NCBI GenBank assembly: GCA_021234155.1
Contig: JAJEKV010000028.1
Location: 10,926,134 to 10,990,133 of the forward strand
Direction: 5' to 3'
DNA from: Isoetes taiwanensis
Taxonomy: Eukaryota > Streptophyta > Lycopodiopsida > Isoetales > Isoetaceae
DNA length: 64,000 bases
Below, piece after piece: positions 21,861 to 35,345 of the stretch. The notes under the pieces were generated by a model. The model searched no databases. It saw only the letters and a program-made list of their open reading frames with translations, and had not been told where the DNA came from. How positions within the stretch are numbered: the stretch's first letter is position 1; each line of letters begins with the position of its first letter. The translations under genes were made by a program, and so were the position numbers.

Positions 21861-23255
21861 CTTGAATCTATGTTTTTTTTCATAACAACTTATTGGATTG
21901 TTTTAGGGATATATGATCTATGGTTTCAGGAATTGTTATATTTACATCCATATTAAATCTCCTTGGAACCCCCTGTTATTTTGCTACATATTCTAGTTGA
22001 ACACATGTATAAGAGGGCATGGTTCATGCTAGAACATGGATTAGTTCCAAGAGGAACATGCAATTTGTCTAAATATAAAGATAGCAAGAATATATTTAAC
22101 ATTGAGCTATGAGTGTATGACAAAATATTGGTTAACATATCTTTTGAAAAGCCTCCAAATGTTCTCTATAGTCGCACCTAGATCTGTTTGAAAACTCCTA
22201 TGATCTTCTTTCTAAAAGCATGAAATAATCTGTGCCTTTCCAACGTGCAAATACGTGACCTTCACTTTCTAATGTCCATGCATATGTGCTCCATGTTGGC
22301 TAGTGTTGCTCCTAGCATTGTATATTGTAAAATGTAAAATAGATGCTATATTCGATATTTTTGGGGGATTTCAACCCACATACAAATCCTTGTGATATAA
22401 AATATCAATTTCATTGTGTTGATCATTTCTTTTTGCTTCCTGTAAATATCCAAGTTGGAGCGCCTGTAGTTGTTTAGTGGGTAAATGCTGTAATAATACA
22501 TCAGATAGAATGTGAAATAACATATATACCAAATGGTAATAAAATAACCATGATATGGTATCATAATAATCAGTGTCCAGTTGCCATAGTTTTCAAATAC
22601 TTGAAGTATTAGATCTTTTTTCCAGCAATCACAATTTCAAAAACATTCAACTAACTAATACAAATAAAAACCATATTCGGACAGGAGCTACGATGCATCT
22701 ATATTATGCTCAAGGGAAAACATTTTCTTTAGTTATCTTGTACCCATACTTATAATCATGGTAGAATTGGTATTCCCAGAAATATAACTGCTTATCCATA
22801 TCCCAATTCAAATTGACGAGAGACATCAAATGCAAGCATATAAGGTGAAAATCTTACTGAAGATGTCTTGTTGGCCAATAAGGATTTCAAAAAAGTGCAT
22901 GCCATTGTCTTCTAACCAGAAGCTCCCAGATAGAATCAAATAATATAATCTCCCAAATAGAAGTAGAAACACGTACCACTTGATGCTGCAGCAATGGATT
23001 AATGCTTCGAGTGGAAATATGATAAATCCGGATAGATGAATTCTACTGGTCGGTATTGATTTTGGGAGCTCTTGTATGTGCAAGGCACGTTGCATTTGCA
23101 AATAATGGTGGCCTATAGAAATTTAAAGAAGCACTAGCAACAATGGTGGCATGTAGAAATTTAAAGAAACACTAGCAACCCAGTAAGGATATTAACAAAA
23201 GATTAGAAATATACCAGGTCACTCACATTTTTAGCTCTGTCCAAACCCCTTCTGC
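21861..23255. other. AT-rich stretch; one short tandem duplication
   Basis: No gene recognised. At 23102-23177 a 38-base unit (AATGGTGGCMTRTAGAAATT...CACTAGCAAC) is present twice in tandem. The rest has dense stops in all frames. Confidence 0.55.
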
Positions 23256-23989
23256 AATAAAGAGAGAGATGCTGGAACTTTGTTCAAGGTATTAAAGAAG
23301 GCAAGAAGCTAGTAAGTTCATGCTACAGATGGCTTACCTCCTCAAGTACTTTATCACCTTCTCGAAAATGGCACTTCCAGACTTTGCCTTCTCAATGGCA
23401 ATCCATCTGGACCCTTGTTTGGTCTAAATATAATCCTCCAAAGGTAAATGTTCTACTTTGGCAGGTGATTCATCGCTCTTTGAGAGTTAATGAGATGGTT
23501 CATCGCTTTACGCCGGGAGTAAGCCCACTTTGCCCAATGTGTGAGCGGTGCATTGAAACATTGGAGCACTGTTTATATTTATGTGCAGAGCTGAGTATTC
23601 TTAGGTCCTGGCTGCATTCTCTTTTTGGAGTATCTTTGGATAGTCAGCACTTTCTTTTGGGTATTTATCCAAATCAGTGGACTGCTTCTAAAAGGATTGC
23701 ATTCACATGGCAAAGTCTTGGCTAATATGGAGTGTATGGAAGCGAAGGCGAAGAAAGGTCTTTTATGATAAGCGTATTTCTTCTCAGGTGGTGCTTCAAG
23801 AAATTCATAAGAAGTTGTATAATTGCTTTCAGATCTCCAATTGGCTTGATCGTATTAAAATTCCAATATGAAGTGATCATCTAAAAGTGATTGATGCTTC
23901 AAGGACATTTCTTATTTCTGGAAGTACTTTGTAATATTTTGAGTGTATAATATGAAGTAAAACACGTTCTTCAAAAAAAAAATAAAGAG
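23256..23989 (+). mobile_element. 5'-truncated LINE 3' end
   Basis: AATAAAGAG at 23256-23264 and again at 23981-23989 flank a segment that ends in an A-tract (23973-23980). The coding part at 23384-23725 matches the zinc-binding region found downstream of plant LINE reverse transcriptases (zf-RVT): WSKYNPPKVNVLLWQVIH, a CPMCERCIETLEHCLYLC zinc block, then FHLRSWLHSLFG-like sequence. After one frame change near 23722 the usual tail with IWSVWKRRRKVFYDK continues. It is truncated before the RT and therefore dead. Confidence 0.85.
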
Positions 23990-25636
23990 CGCTCTTTGGC
24001 CACATGAAGCTTAAATTCTAACAACACTCAGAAAGATCAGAGGAGCCGAAGAACCAACCAAAACGAACATTCTTGTCTTCCATTTCTTTCCCTTTCCATA
24101 GCTGCATGAATTTCAAACGTAGTACCCCAGCCAAACCCAGAAGCTACAATCGCGGCTCTTGTAGCTTTCATCAGGTCGATTTTCCTCCGATATATATGTT
24201 GCTTCACATTCTATCTGATGTATTTGAAAGAAACCGGTTCCTCCCTCTTCCAAATTCTTCCCTGTAGCCATTGTTAGGCCGAATACTCCCATAAAGTTGC
24301 CGTCAAGGATTTTGTGCATTTGGCAGCCGAAGCAAATCAAATGGGTCCTGAAACCCTAAACTTAATAAACACGATCGTTCTTTAAAGCTACTAATGTAGC
24401 CATCAGAGAACTGTGGAAGCCATAGCGAGGAGAAAACTGCCAGAAATGGTCCTCTAAATCCCCTTCACTCCATGAACCCTAAAGTTGAATGCCTCATTGC
24501 TTGCATGGCCTTCATAAAATTAAATTAATTAAGTTTTTAAGGAATAAAAACATGCAAGGCAAAACCATTGCAAAACCATAGATAAAATGCCATTCAAATA
24601 TGAGAATCCAGTGTGCACTCTAGATATATTGATTAGTATGCCTCGTGCAATACGCCCATGAAATCATATAAAAACCATGCAAAAAAGCGTATAAAATTAC
24701 AAAAAAAACCCCTGTTATAATGCTAGATATTCATGCTGCATAAATGTCGATTTTCTTACTAGAAGATTGATATGGGAAGATAGAAAACAGGTTGTATGAC
24801 AAGCAACATCAATGCAACTACATGAAGCTACATTGTATGGATTTAAAGGGATGATATAGATAATCAACATTTACCTGCCTTATTCTGTAGTTTATTTACA
24901 TCTGTAAACGTGGAAACTTTTATTACTTATAGAAGACATAAGGCCTTCTGTAAGTAATAAACGTTTAATTTTCGTATATAGTTCGTTTAATTTTCTCCAC
25001 ATAAGGTCTCAATATGCTAAAATGCAACGGCACATACCTATGCACATGCAAATGTTAGAAAATGTCATGACTATGTGGATTAAACGAACTGTAACAACCA
25101 CAAATACTTAAAATTTCACAATTTGGTTGGCTAACATAACAACCACATTCCATGTTGTTTTTTGAGTTCTATCTCATTGCAATGAGATCACACATCTTTC
25201 TTTTCTAGAACAACATGCTTGGTGTTGTTGGACGCCCATGTTCAATCAACATACCATATTGTTGCTTTTTTGTAATAATAAAAATTATGCATTAAGATTG
25301 TGTGCAAAATGTGGAAAAAATGTAGTCGTATACATCTGCCGCCTTTCTCATTTGTGAATCGTTACATGCTGTAACATCATTGCTAAAGCTGGCAAATATG
25401 CTAGGATTGCCATGTGATGCAAAGTATTTATTCTAATGGGCGAGCAAAAAACTCAGTCTTACAACCAAGTGCAATCTAATAAGTGATGTTGTGGTATATA
25501 TGTCATTTGGTATGATGTAACTATAAAATGCTTTCTTTTGCAAGAATAGTTGGACAATTGCATCAATATGTTCTTTGTTCTAATGTTGGTGTTCCATTTG
25601 GAACTCCTTCAAATAACATTCCCTCCAAGTCAGTGA
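23990..25636. other. AT-rich stretch without recognised gene
   Basis: Nothing beyond short frames. GTTTAAT/TTCGTTTAA phrases and a short inverted pair ACTTACAGAAGGCC/GGCCTTCTGTAAGT-like lie near 24920-24955, giving a local hairpin. Confidence 0.5.
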
Positions 25637-25841
<205 letters not shown>

Positions 25842-28800
25842 TGTTTAAATTTGGTTTTCCCGGCATTCCGAAAACTTTTTGGTATTTTTCCTTAATTTCG
25901 TTTCCAAAGGTTTCGAAGGTTTTGGGGATCGGAAAACAATTCCGATTTGCCAAAAATCGGGAAGATTTCCTCGGCCCCAATCTGATTTTGCCCCAATGGG
26001 CATGCATATGCCACGATCGATGCTGCATGTTCAAGGTAATGGCTTGCCCAGCCAGGGAAGTCTAAGACCACATCCGTTGGGTGATTCGGAGATGCGAGCA
26101 AGAACAAATCCAACAGAGCGAAGCTGTAAGCTGTCACGTTTCCATTTGCCTTGATAATGTTTTAAATTGGACTCTTATGCCGTCGCTAGAGGTTGAGATT
26201 GATTTCTTTTCAGGTCATTGTTTCTCTGGGATCATCCTTAGACCACAGTTTCTTGAGCCTTGGGCGTGTAGGTTTGAATATTGTAACTACTCATAGTCTC
26301 ATGATCGTTTTTCGCCTCTTGGTCACGGTTTTATGTTTATTGTAGATATTTTGTTGAGGATAAGTAAGTTGAAGAAGACAAAATGATCTTCCTACAGGTT
26401 TATCAGCGTGAAGCTATTTATTAAGGTAAAGCTTTTGATTTTTTTGTTTCTCGTGGCAATACCTACTATGTACTTTTTTCCAGCTTTGATGATAGAATCC
26501 ATGAGAACTTCGGTTTGATCAGGCGGTGGAAACAGGAGATCTATATGATTATTGTTAGATTATTATTTAATCTAGAATGAATGCACTGTGTACAGAGGGT
26601 TGATCGTACGATAAATAGGTTTATGTCTTTTTCTGGCCAGAATAGCCTATAGCAGTGCATAGCAGTGCATAGGTAGATGACATAATATAGAGACCTATAG
26701 ATGTTTTAATTTTATGGATGCACTCAGATATGTACCGAGTAATCAGAATATTTGAATTTGCCATGACTTTAAATGCTCTGAAAGCTCCTCATTAATTAAT
26801 TATGTTGGTAAATTTGATATTCTTGCAGTTTCAACTTTTACATTTCTTTGAGCTTAGAAACATCCAGATATGCAGAATTAGACCATAACATTTTACTAAA
26901 TTGGTCAGGTGCAGAAAATGTAGGTTATTATTTCTTTTGTGATGTGTTCTTAACTTTTATAAGTGGTTGTCCTCAGAATTAGAATTCAGTAATTTGAAAA
27001 ACTATTCTATGTATAATGTGCTTCTAATGTTTCGCCCTGTTTACAGCTTGAAATGTTTCTGTCTTTTTTTCCTTGAGTATGAGCAATGTTTCTCTGGTTT
27101 AGGAAAAGTTGGTGCCGTAATCGCCAATGACCTCTTTGCTTATAGTTTCAAGTGCCGAAATAAAGATCAACCACAGGGAATTAGCAGTTCAAAGTCCATA
27201 TATGCTTTGGGGATTGAATCCAAACTAATATTGGTATCTTTTATATAGTTTTCACCGCTGTGTTCATAACATATCTTTTAGTTATAACAGCATGGCATCA
27301 TTTAAAAGGCATTCTGATTTATCTTTTTGATCCATTCTACAGTTTCCATCTCTACTCTTCTTATATTTGTATCTCTTTTGTATACATGCTTGGGATTAGA
27401 TGGTATTGGTAATCTGCTTAACTCTAATCCCTATGATGGCCCCAACATAATCCTTATATGGCCCCAGCATATGCAATTTCTATGTATGAATAGAGACTTT
27501 GTGAATGCTACTGCGCTGCAGGGGCATTCTTTGCTGGGTGCTTGAGGCTCACCATATAGTATACTAACGGTATTACTGGATTGCTTGCAAAAAGTATAAA
27601 GCCATTTGTATAGATCAATAGCAAAGTTCTGGTTTAAATTTTGTAAGAGTAGGATCTGCAATAGCCCCATTAGTCTGAGTTGGAAGGGGTATTTAAGGCC
27701 ACACTTGGGCATTAAGGTTTTGGTTCCTGTATTCTGACCTCCAATAGTTTTGCTGCATTTACCTTTACCATTCTTGCAGAGGCAGAGCTAGATGATGGGT
27801 GTTGATAACATCTGATATCCAAGGGTAGTCTCTCGGTTTTGATACATGCAATTTGCATTCTTGACCTATATATATCATGTGAGTACTAGATATTTGGAAG
27901 CCTCTGTACTCCAACCTCTAACCTGTGAGTATATCATTGGGAGCTCTTTGTATGAAATCATGACCTGTTCTGGTATGTTCTCAAGCCACTTGAAATAAAT
28001 TGCATGATTTATATCTATTGCGACGTCCATTTCTACTGAATGTTAGATTTTATATCATTATTTTGCTTTTCAAGTGGCTAGAATGTTTCGAGCACCTCGA
28101 ACAGTCTGCCTTTGTATTGTTGCAAAGAAGGAATTTAATCTCTTATGAAACCTCTATGTTCTGTACATTGCACAGCTTCCATGTTCTATAGGATCACTGC
28201 ACCGTATATTTGCAAAGATTCAAACAGAGTTTATGTTTGCATTTTGAGCTTCATAACGACTCCTTTGTTTCCTAATTTTGAATCCCTGGTATTCTTCGGA
28301 TTTAGATCAGAAAACGATTATGGATCTTGCATGTCATTTTTGTTCTAACTAAATAAGTCTGGTAAGTCTCCTGCCTTTTACTCTTTTTCAACATCGACAT
28401 TTGTGAGCAAGAAAAATTGTCCTTCATAAATACAATGAAAAGTTTGGGAATTTATTCAGCTTCCATGATGGATTTTATATTTCTTCTTTCATTTAGAAGT
28501 TGAATAGCAGAATTACAAGTGCAGTGACCTGATCTTAATTCCTATTGTTGCATGTGGTAATGTTTCATAAGGCCCTTTCCCAATTGTGCACTTTTGTCTT
28601 ATAGATATGCTGAATTATGTAAGGATTCACCCCCTTAGGCCAATTCATGTAGTATATGTCTCACTGGGAACATCCACAGTCATGTTGAGCGCACATATCC
28701 TTCTTTATTGTTAATTCTAGCCAATATTGAATTCTTATAAAGCTTGCCATTGCAAACCAAACTGGGAAGCTCATTCAAAAGAATTGCAATGCGACTGCCC

Positions 28801-28897
28801 ATTTGGATGCAAAACAAAGGTCGTTTCTATGTAAGCTCTTAAGGTATCATTTCAACAGCATGTATCATTTCCTAGGTCGTCTTTAAAGTAAGCTCTG
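25842..28897. other. Stretch with no supported gene
   Basis: Open frames here (for example 26967-27248 with FSGLGKVGAVIANDLFAYSF, and 27327-27545) show no motif I can place and are T-rich, as intron or UTR sequence would be. The block 25850-25985 has a mildly coding look in several frames but no match. No RNA genes were seen. Confidence 0.4.
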
Positions 28898-29061
28898 ATA
28901 TCCTGTGCAAGCTCCAATGCTCTGACTTAATGCACAAATACTGGAAAATCCGATGTCTGCTAAAGAATTCTCTCTATCCTGTGCAAGCTCCAATGCTCTG
29001 ACTTAATGCACAAATACTGGAATTTGGAAAATCCAATGTCTGCTAAAGAATTCTCTCTTAC
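28898..29061. repeat. ~80-bp tandem duplication
   Basis: Two adjoining copies of ATCCTGTGCAAGCTCCAATG ... CTGCTAAAGAATTCTCTC, the second with a 7-base insertion (TTTGGAA). Confidence 0.92.
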
Positions 29062-30330
29062 ATAGACAATTAATGTTTTAGAAACAAGTTAATCTTGATG
29101 TATCTAATACCCATCTAGAGAATAAAAGTGCCCAAGTCTGATATGTGTGATGACTATAGATGGGTCTTTTATTCTATTAAAGTTGATGCCAACATTAGTT
29201 GAGCTTCATATGATCAATACATATTGCAGTCCGTGATATCATGGCAGACAGTTCAGGACTTCATGCTGCAGGAACATCGCATGTTATTTAGCTATTAGAC
29301 AACAACCAATTCAAGCATATTTGCAGTTGTGAGGACATATGCATCTGTAGCAGTTACATCACTTATAGCTTGCCTGAACAATCACTGCTATAGAATCGAC
29401 AAATTATGGCACTCTCTTTCAGTACACTTGCAGTCCTATGATTCATCTTGGAAGTAGGAACTTGGTACTGCTCTAAGAAGAGCAACATAGAGTTAAAAGT
29501 TTAAGTTTCGTGCATCATGTTCAACTGTATACCTACATCTACATATGAGATTCAACGTGATTTGTGTCAAACTGTCAAGCATGCTTATTATCCCGCATTT
29601 TGTGGTACTATTGGTGGGCGCAGGGTAGATAAGAAGATTTCTAGCATTTTCACCATCCACATTATTACCAAATAGAAAGATTTCCGTCATGCTCACCATC
29701 TACTATTCTTACCGCCATGTCTTTCCTTGATTTATGTTAAAACGTGAATCATGCTTATTATCTTACAAAATTTGTGGCCTTATTGGTCAGAGCAGGTAAA
29801 TAGGAGGATTTACAATATGGATGCAAAAAAAACATGTATTCTATAGTCCTAGCTGAGCAATAATGTCGCTCACTAAAGAATCCATGCATTATTCTATTCT
29901 TTTGTGCTATTCTTTATTTCATTGTGTTTTCGCTAAGATATCTCACGAAAGAAATAAGATGACCTGGATGGCTTTCAAATTGATAATTCGCATCCTACAA
30001 GTACAATATGTTCGCCCTCAAGATAGCGCCCTTTCACGTTTGATTGGATATACAAAAAAATCTAATATATAAACATCATCCATTATATCTCTCATTATCA
30101 TATCTCAAACTACTCATGCCTTTGTCTTCCATACGACTTTAAAAATTTACGCAAGAAAATGCACATTCTTATTTCAACACAAATTCATTTGCATCAATAC
30201 AATTGGATGTCATATTAGGGCAACTCAATGCACTTAGCATCAAGATTTTAGATTTTAGCTATGTCTATAACTACATCTACTCTAACTACATCTACAACTT
30301 CATCATTCCTTCCAATACATTCGTACTTAT
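29062..30330. other. AT-rich DNA leading to Helitron 3' end
   Basis: No gene. Two loosely similar segments (around 29575-29640 and 29750-29815: CATGCTTATTATC, TTTGTGG, ATTGGT) point to an old duplication. The region may be the body of the Helitron ending at 30358, whose 5' end I could not locate. Confidence 0.4.
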
Positions 30331-30358
30331 GCCCGGCAACGCCGGGCACCATTACTAG
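30331..30358 (+). mobile_element. Helitron 3' terminus A
   Basis: A perfect 7-bp hairpin GCCCGGC-AAC-GCCGGGC, seven bases, then CTAG followed by T: the standard Helitron 3' end (hairpin near a CTRR-T end). The partner 5' end is not identified. Confidence 0.75.
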
Positions 30359-30654
30359 TTCTATATAGTTTTTATATTTTCAACATTCAAATTTAAAACC
30401 ACTAAAACCAATAGCATTTCTCTCTCTCTTGCCCACCTATGATGGACGCATATTACAATGGACATCCATGCCTAGCATATATGTGCCACCACTATACAAG
30501 TATAATTCGTATTCTATATAGTTTTTATATTTTCAACATTCAAATTTAAAACCACTAAAACCAATAGCATTTCTTTCTCTCTTGCCCACCTTCCAAATTA
30601 GCAAGGTATTATAGAATGTATTTATGCCCAGCAACGCCGGGCACCTGTTACTAG
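30359..30654 (+). mobile_element. Helitron 3' terminus B with internal duplication
   Basis: Ends with a hairpin GCCCAGC-AAC-GCCGGGC (one mismatch) and CTAG/T at 30651-30655. The body has two copies of a 77-base unit starting CTATATAGTTTTTATATTTTC and ending TCTTGCCCACC (30361-30437 and 30515-30590). The 74-bp dispersed block (30438-30512) sits between them. It looks like a very short or rearranged Helitron derivative next to terminus A. Confidence 0.6.
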
Positions 30655-32850
30655 TCCTTTTAAATTTCTAATCCACAGTTTAATTGTATATAATAAATAT
30701 CTTATCTAAACATATATAAGGCAGTTGGGTTTTTTGTTTGAACCTAATATTTTTTCGCCAGGAAAAAACGTAGGAGAGACACGTGTAAGTTTCCATTTTA
30801 AAAAAGACTTTAAAAAAAAAAAAGCAAAGCCATTAATAGCTGCTAGGTTTCCTCTTTCCCTTTCTTGCTTTGCAATCCATATCTATTCGCTTTTCTTCCT
30901 TTCTGGCGATGCTGTAACCTGTCGTGACCTCAATTCCGGATCAAGCTGTGCACCGCCAACAACATGAATGTGCAAAATGTGTGGCTTCTTGCTCAGAACA
31001 AAGATGGGGAACAGAGCAGAGCCAGAGAAGCAGAGCCAAAAACAGAGTCGCGGGATTATGTTTTAGGAATGTGTTTGCAATTGGCGCGATCGGCGTTGCT
31101 TTCGTCGGGGAGATCGGAGTAACCCAAGTGGTCCCAAGCTCGATTCTCCGGTCGGATCCCATAGTCCGAATTTTGGAGCACTTTCGTCTTGGGCATCAAA
31201 GCTTTTATCTTGGGCCGCAAAGAAGGCTGGCGATAGAAAAGGTCTCGCCTCTGCGGGTCTTGGTTTTATATTCCACAATGAACATAGTACCAAGTCTTAG
31301 CTCTCTATTTTTGGACAAAGACATAGCATCAATGATAAACCCGCTTTTTTCGACCCACATCCGGATAGAAGGCACTCCGATACAAAGATATAACCTTCCC
31401 CAAATGAATAAAATCATAACCTGCGTTGGATGCATGTAAATGTAAGGAGGAGCTTGATTGAGAAAGTGATTCAATCCTTTTTGTTCTTTTGTCTATTTTT
31501 GACCAATCTACGCTATGATCTCTAAAGTTTATCGCATTATCGATATGATTTTCAGCAAAGCCAGTGAGGGCCCTAGCGCTTGCAAGGGAACAGCAGCTCA
31601 AATCCGATAGCCCCAAATCCGACTTCAAGCGGTGGTTGTTGTTAGGGGCATAAATCGGGTAAAGGTTATGAAGGAATAGAGCTTTTAGATGTTTTGATCA
31701 CGTATCTTTGGAGAGTGCATGGCCTAGACTACTATGGAGTGATTGAGTGAAAGAATCACCTAAAGGGCTTGACATAGGCCGAGAATGTAAAATTGGAGAA
31801 ACAGTGAATGCTTTAGATTGGGAGAAAAAGTTAGACTTGATCTAGGAGAACGAGTTACAAGGTCAAGACCCGGTGAGGCTATGCTTGGGAAAGAAAAACT
31901 TGAGAGTGTTGCCAATCTTTCGCTTTGGACCCATTGGTATGCAAAATAAGAGATGAAAAATATGGTTGGAAGTATGGTTATGAGCAAAAAGGTTGCACAA
32001 AACTTTTTCATGGACGGGAATGGATTCACAAGCATCTCAAACTTAAGCATTAGATATGGTTAGTGATGTTGTTGCAAAAATCAAGGGAAGAAGCGTATTT
32101 CCAGAATTACATGAAGTAAGTTTTGTGACATCAAACAAGATGTTGAATTTTAGGTTTTCATTGCCTTTCCAAACTCATAAAAAATCAGTGGCCCAAGATA
32201 AAAGCTTGGCCCAACCAGTATGTTATGAATTCCGGTCGGATCCCATAGTGCATTTTGGAGCACTTTCGTCTTTCAACAAATATTCATCAAGAAGAATTCT
32301 TACATGCGTGAATGCTTCATGATGTTCTAAATCCCATTTCTAATCCATTTTCTTTACTAATTCAAAACTTAAACCCCTGTTTCTAGCCCATTTTTCTGAG
32401 TGTGTCTAAAGCTTAAATTCCCCTAAGTTGTCTATTTTTCAAATAATTCTTCTTTGTTTCTACGTATTGCATGCCCCTAAGCTCCATGGACCACACAGAA
32501 GGAAGCAATCAAATCCGCAGGGATGCCTAGGCAGGTAAAAGTTTTTCTGGGTCTTCATTTTTCTGTAGAACGTTGATTCACAGTTAATATTGGCAATGAT
32601 TTTCCTTCTTTTTCTACCTATGGATGCCATCATCACATTTTATGACTGCCTTCAAGCATTCATTTCATTGGCAGAATGCAAAGCTCAAGGCAAAAATTGT
32701 TTCTGCATCTTTTGAATCAACAGTTACTTGCTGCCCATGTTGTTTGCTTACGAACTGTAACTCTGGTAGACACTCTGTCAAAAAACAATTCAAAGCTAAG
32801 CTTGCTTTTGGTAGGGAAAATGAGCTTTCAAACTCCATAACCCAACATTA
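30655..32850. other. Stretch with uncertain coding remnants
   Basis: No gene is supported. Open frames on both strands at 30924-31628 overlap with no recognisable motif. A ~43-base phrase (CCGGTCGGATCCCATAGT ... GCACTTTCGTCTT) stands at 31148-31190 and again at 32232-32273 in direct orientation, so the segment between may be an old insertion or duplication. Confidence 0.4.
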
Positions 32851-34159
32851 TCTATATATAATAATAATGGCGTTTTATGATAGTTTGTGCGCATTTTTGG
32901 CCATTGGATTGAATAGATGGTCGAGATGCGATTTCTTTTTTTCCATGAGCAGTTGGGCCTCCGGATGTGGCGTCATCTTGTACGTTGAATTTTTTAACTT
33001 ATTTTCATCCGTTGATTTTGGCGGTTTTGCTTGACGTTCTGGCTCTCTTCTTCCCGGAAATAGGCACTGCTTCATCTTCTTCCTCTTGCCACGATCATCC
33101 TTCCTTCTAGGCAGGATATTTTTGGTTTCCTTTTATTCTTCTTCTTTACAATGTGCACGGGGTGATGCCTCTTCACGACCGGAGAATCAGAGCAGCATAT
33201 GCAAAACATCTCAATGGCAAAAGTTCTTCAGGTACGAAATTGTGGGCACTCATTCCGGCCAAAATATTAGGGCTGGTGGTCGGAGGCTTGCTGGATCGTA
33301 GCTAGAAGGTCGGTCGGCTATGGCAACAGGTAAGAAATACCTCATCTGGTATTTATTAGGGATTGTGTAAAAGAGGAAGCACATTCTCAACTTTAAAATG
33401 TTATTTCTGTATCTGACGAGGTTTTATTTAATGCAATTGGCAAAAGTGCCATGTCAAGTTCTGTCATTCTTTCCAAACGTGCAACCAATAATGCTTCTAA
33501 GAAGCATAATCCTGAAATACTTAGTGGCAGTACAGCTGGTAGGACTCATGGAAGTACAACCGGTAGGACTCATGAAGCAGCTGTCTATAATCCAGAAGTA
33601 GGAACTTTCCTACCTATGCCCTTAATGCTCTTCTGCATCATTACAGCATGTACTTCCTGCACACAATATAGCTCCCAGACTGAATGAAGTGACAAGGGTT
33701 AAAGAATTGGAACCTAAGATTGGTATTAAGGTTTCAATACCTGGAGCACCTTTGAACAAAGCATATGATGTACAATGAATTCTTTTAAAGAACAAGGAAT
33801 CTGCGACCAGGATTTGTTGAAGGCAGTTTGTTAAACCACCTTAAGGTGCTGCTCATCTGCTTGAGGAAATGGACAAGGAAATTTCAGATTGTTTTACAGT
33901 TAAGGCTCATGATGTTGAGAAATCTATAGTGCAGTCATCAAGTACTTTATTAGCTCCTCCTCCCACCCCTCTTTTCTATATCTGTTCTATATGTAAGCTC
34001 TCACTAAAGGTGAATGTTCTTGTAGTGTGTCTAAACAGACCCTTTTTTGTCTCTTAGAACTGCAAAATCTTACGAGATTGTGGATGCATATTTTTATTTT
34101 AAAATTTGGGATATGTTCAATCATCATAATCAACTCAATGCTAAGCAAGTAATGACAAG

Positions 34160-34795
34160 AAAAGATTAGAGAGTTAAAGGTGGAGTAGGATGAAGAAGAG
34201 AGGTTTCAGGTAGATCTTAAACAGGCCATGCAGCAGAGCTTAGGTATACATTTTCTCTATTTTATTGCTGTTGATGTTTAGTCTTTTGTTGCTTATATTG
34301 TCAGTGCACAATGCAGGTACGACACTTGATTTGCCTGACATAGGGACCACTCCGATACATGTCAACAACAACACTGGACATAATTTTCCAAGCATAAAGA
34401 ATATATAGGATGGAGTTGTGAATGAGGTTGGCAAAGGTCTACAAAAGGAAGTTGGCCAGTACAATTGCTTTCTGAATGTAGTCATTCAGGTAGAATGATG
34501 TATGGCTGTGCTTGTTAGTAAGTTAATTTTATAAGATCTGTCTCACTATAATTATGCATGTTATATATTCCGTCTTTTGGGCTGATGAATGCCGTTTTCC
34601 AGTCATTATGGCGTTTGAGAAGTTTTCGTGAAGAAATGCGATCCTCTTCAAGCATCAATCATGCCCATGTTGTTGACGCTCCTTGCATTGTTTGTGGGTT
34701 AAAGGATATTTTCCTTAGGAAGAGTTCTGGTTTAAATGTATCGAGAGCAGAGCCTGTGGCCCCGACAGCTTGCATGCTCCAAATGAACAGCTAAG
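34160..34795 (+). pseudogene. Captured exons of USP/UCH-related protein
   Basis: Three exon pieces with intact intron borders. Exon a, about 34170-34241: DEERFQVDLKQAMQQSLG then GT. Exon b, 34317-34489: a preceding AG, then GLQKEVGQYNCFLNVVIQ, then GT. Exon c, 34603-34790: a preceding TTTTCCAG, then SLWRLRSFREE, HVVDAPCIVCGLKDIF and AEPVAPTA. Joined across the intron, the block around the catalytic Cys (YNCFLN) and SLW is the hallmark of plant ubiquitin carboxyl-terminal hydrolase-related proteins. Stops (VE*DEE in exon a, NI*DG in exon b) and missing downstream parts make it non-functional. Retained introns show capture at DNA level, in the sense orientation of the Helitron. Confidence 0.82.
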
Positions 34796-35184
34796 GGAGA
34801 CAATCGTGCCAAGTGCCAAGGCATATCCTTCAGAGGATGGAGGATTGCAACCATTACTTCAGACTACTGGAAGAAGCGTGTCATTTGATATACATTACTA
34901 GGTATGAAAAGTCAAGCTTCGGATATGATTCCTTCTTGTTCCTTATTGTAATTGATTTGTTTCTTTGTATCTGCAGCTGGTGTAAATGATAATGAAAAGC
35001 ATGCACCTGAATCAGCTGATATACTTTATAAATAAAAACTCTCCTGACATGTGAATATCATTCCTTATAATTCAGTCGAAGGCTTAGATTTTAAAAGGCC
35101 TTACAAGGTAACGATATGTTATCATCTAAGTTAACCATGTAAATAAAGACGTCGGGCCTCCAATCAATGTTTGTTTTCTCCCCT

Positions 35185-35345
35185 TTAGATTTTCGCTTTC
35201 ATGGAAGCTTTGAGCAAGCGAAACGTTGTTGCATCCATTTGTCAAACCTGTGGCCTAGACGTGAATGCAGCATGTGGGCAGCTTTGCAATGAATTTCAAA
35301 AGATGCCCCTTCAAGTTGATATGCCCCTCCCTTCCATTCAACATT
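35185..35345 (+). pseudogene. Second exon-like fragment in Helitron
   Basis: After a TTTAG-type acceptor near 35185, the frame reads FAFMEALSKRNVVASICQTC, then GLDVNAACGQL, with paired Cys, before a stop at about 35346. The composition is coding-like, but I cannot assign the gene. It may be a different captured gene or a later exon of the same one. Confidence 0.4.
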
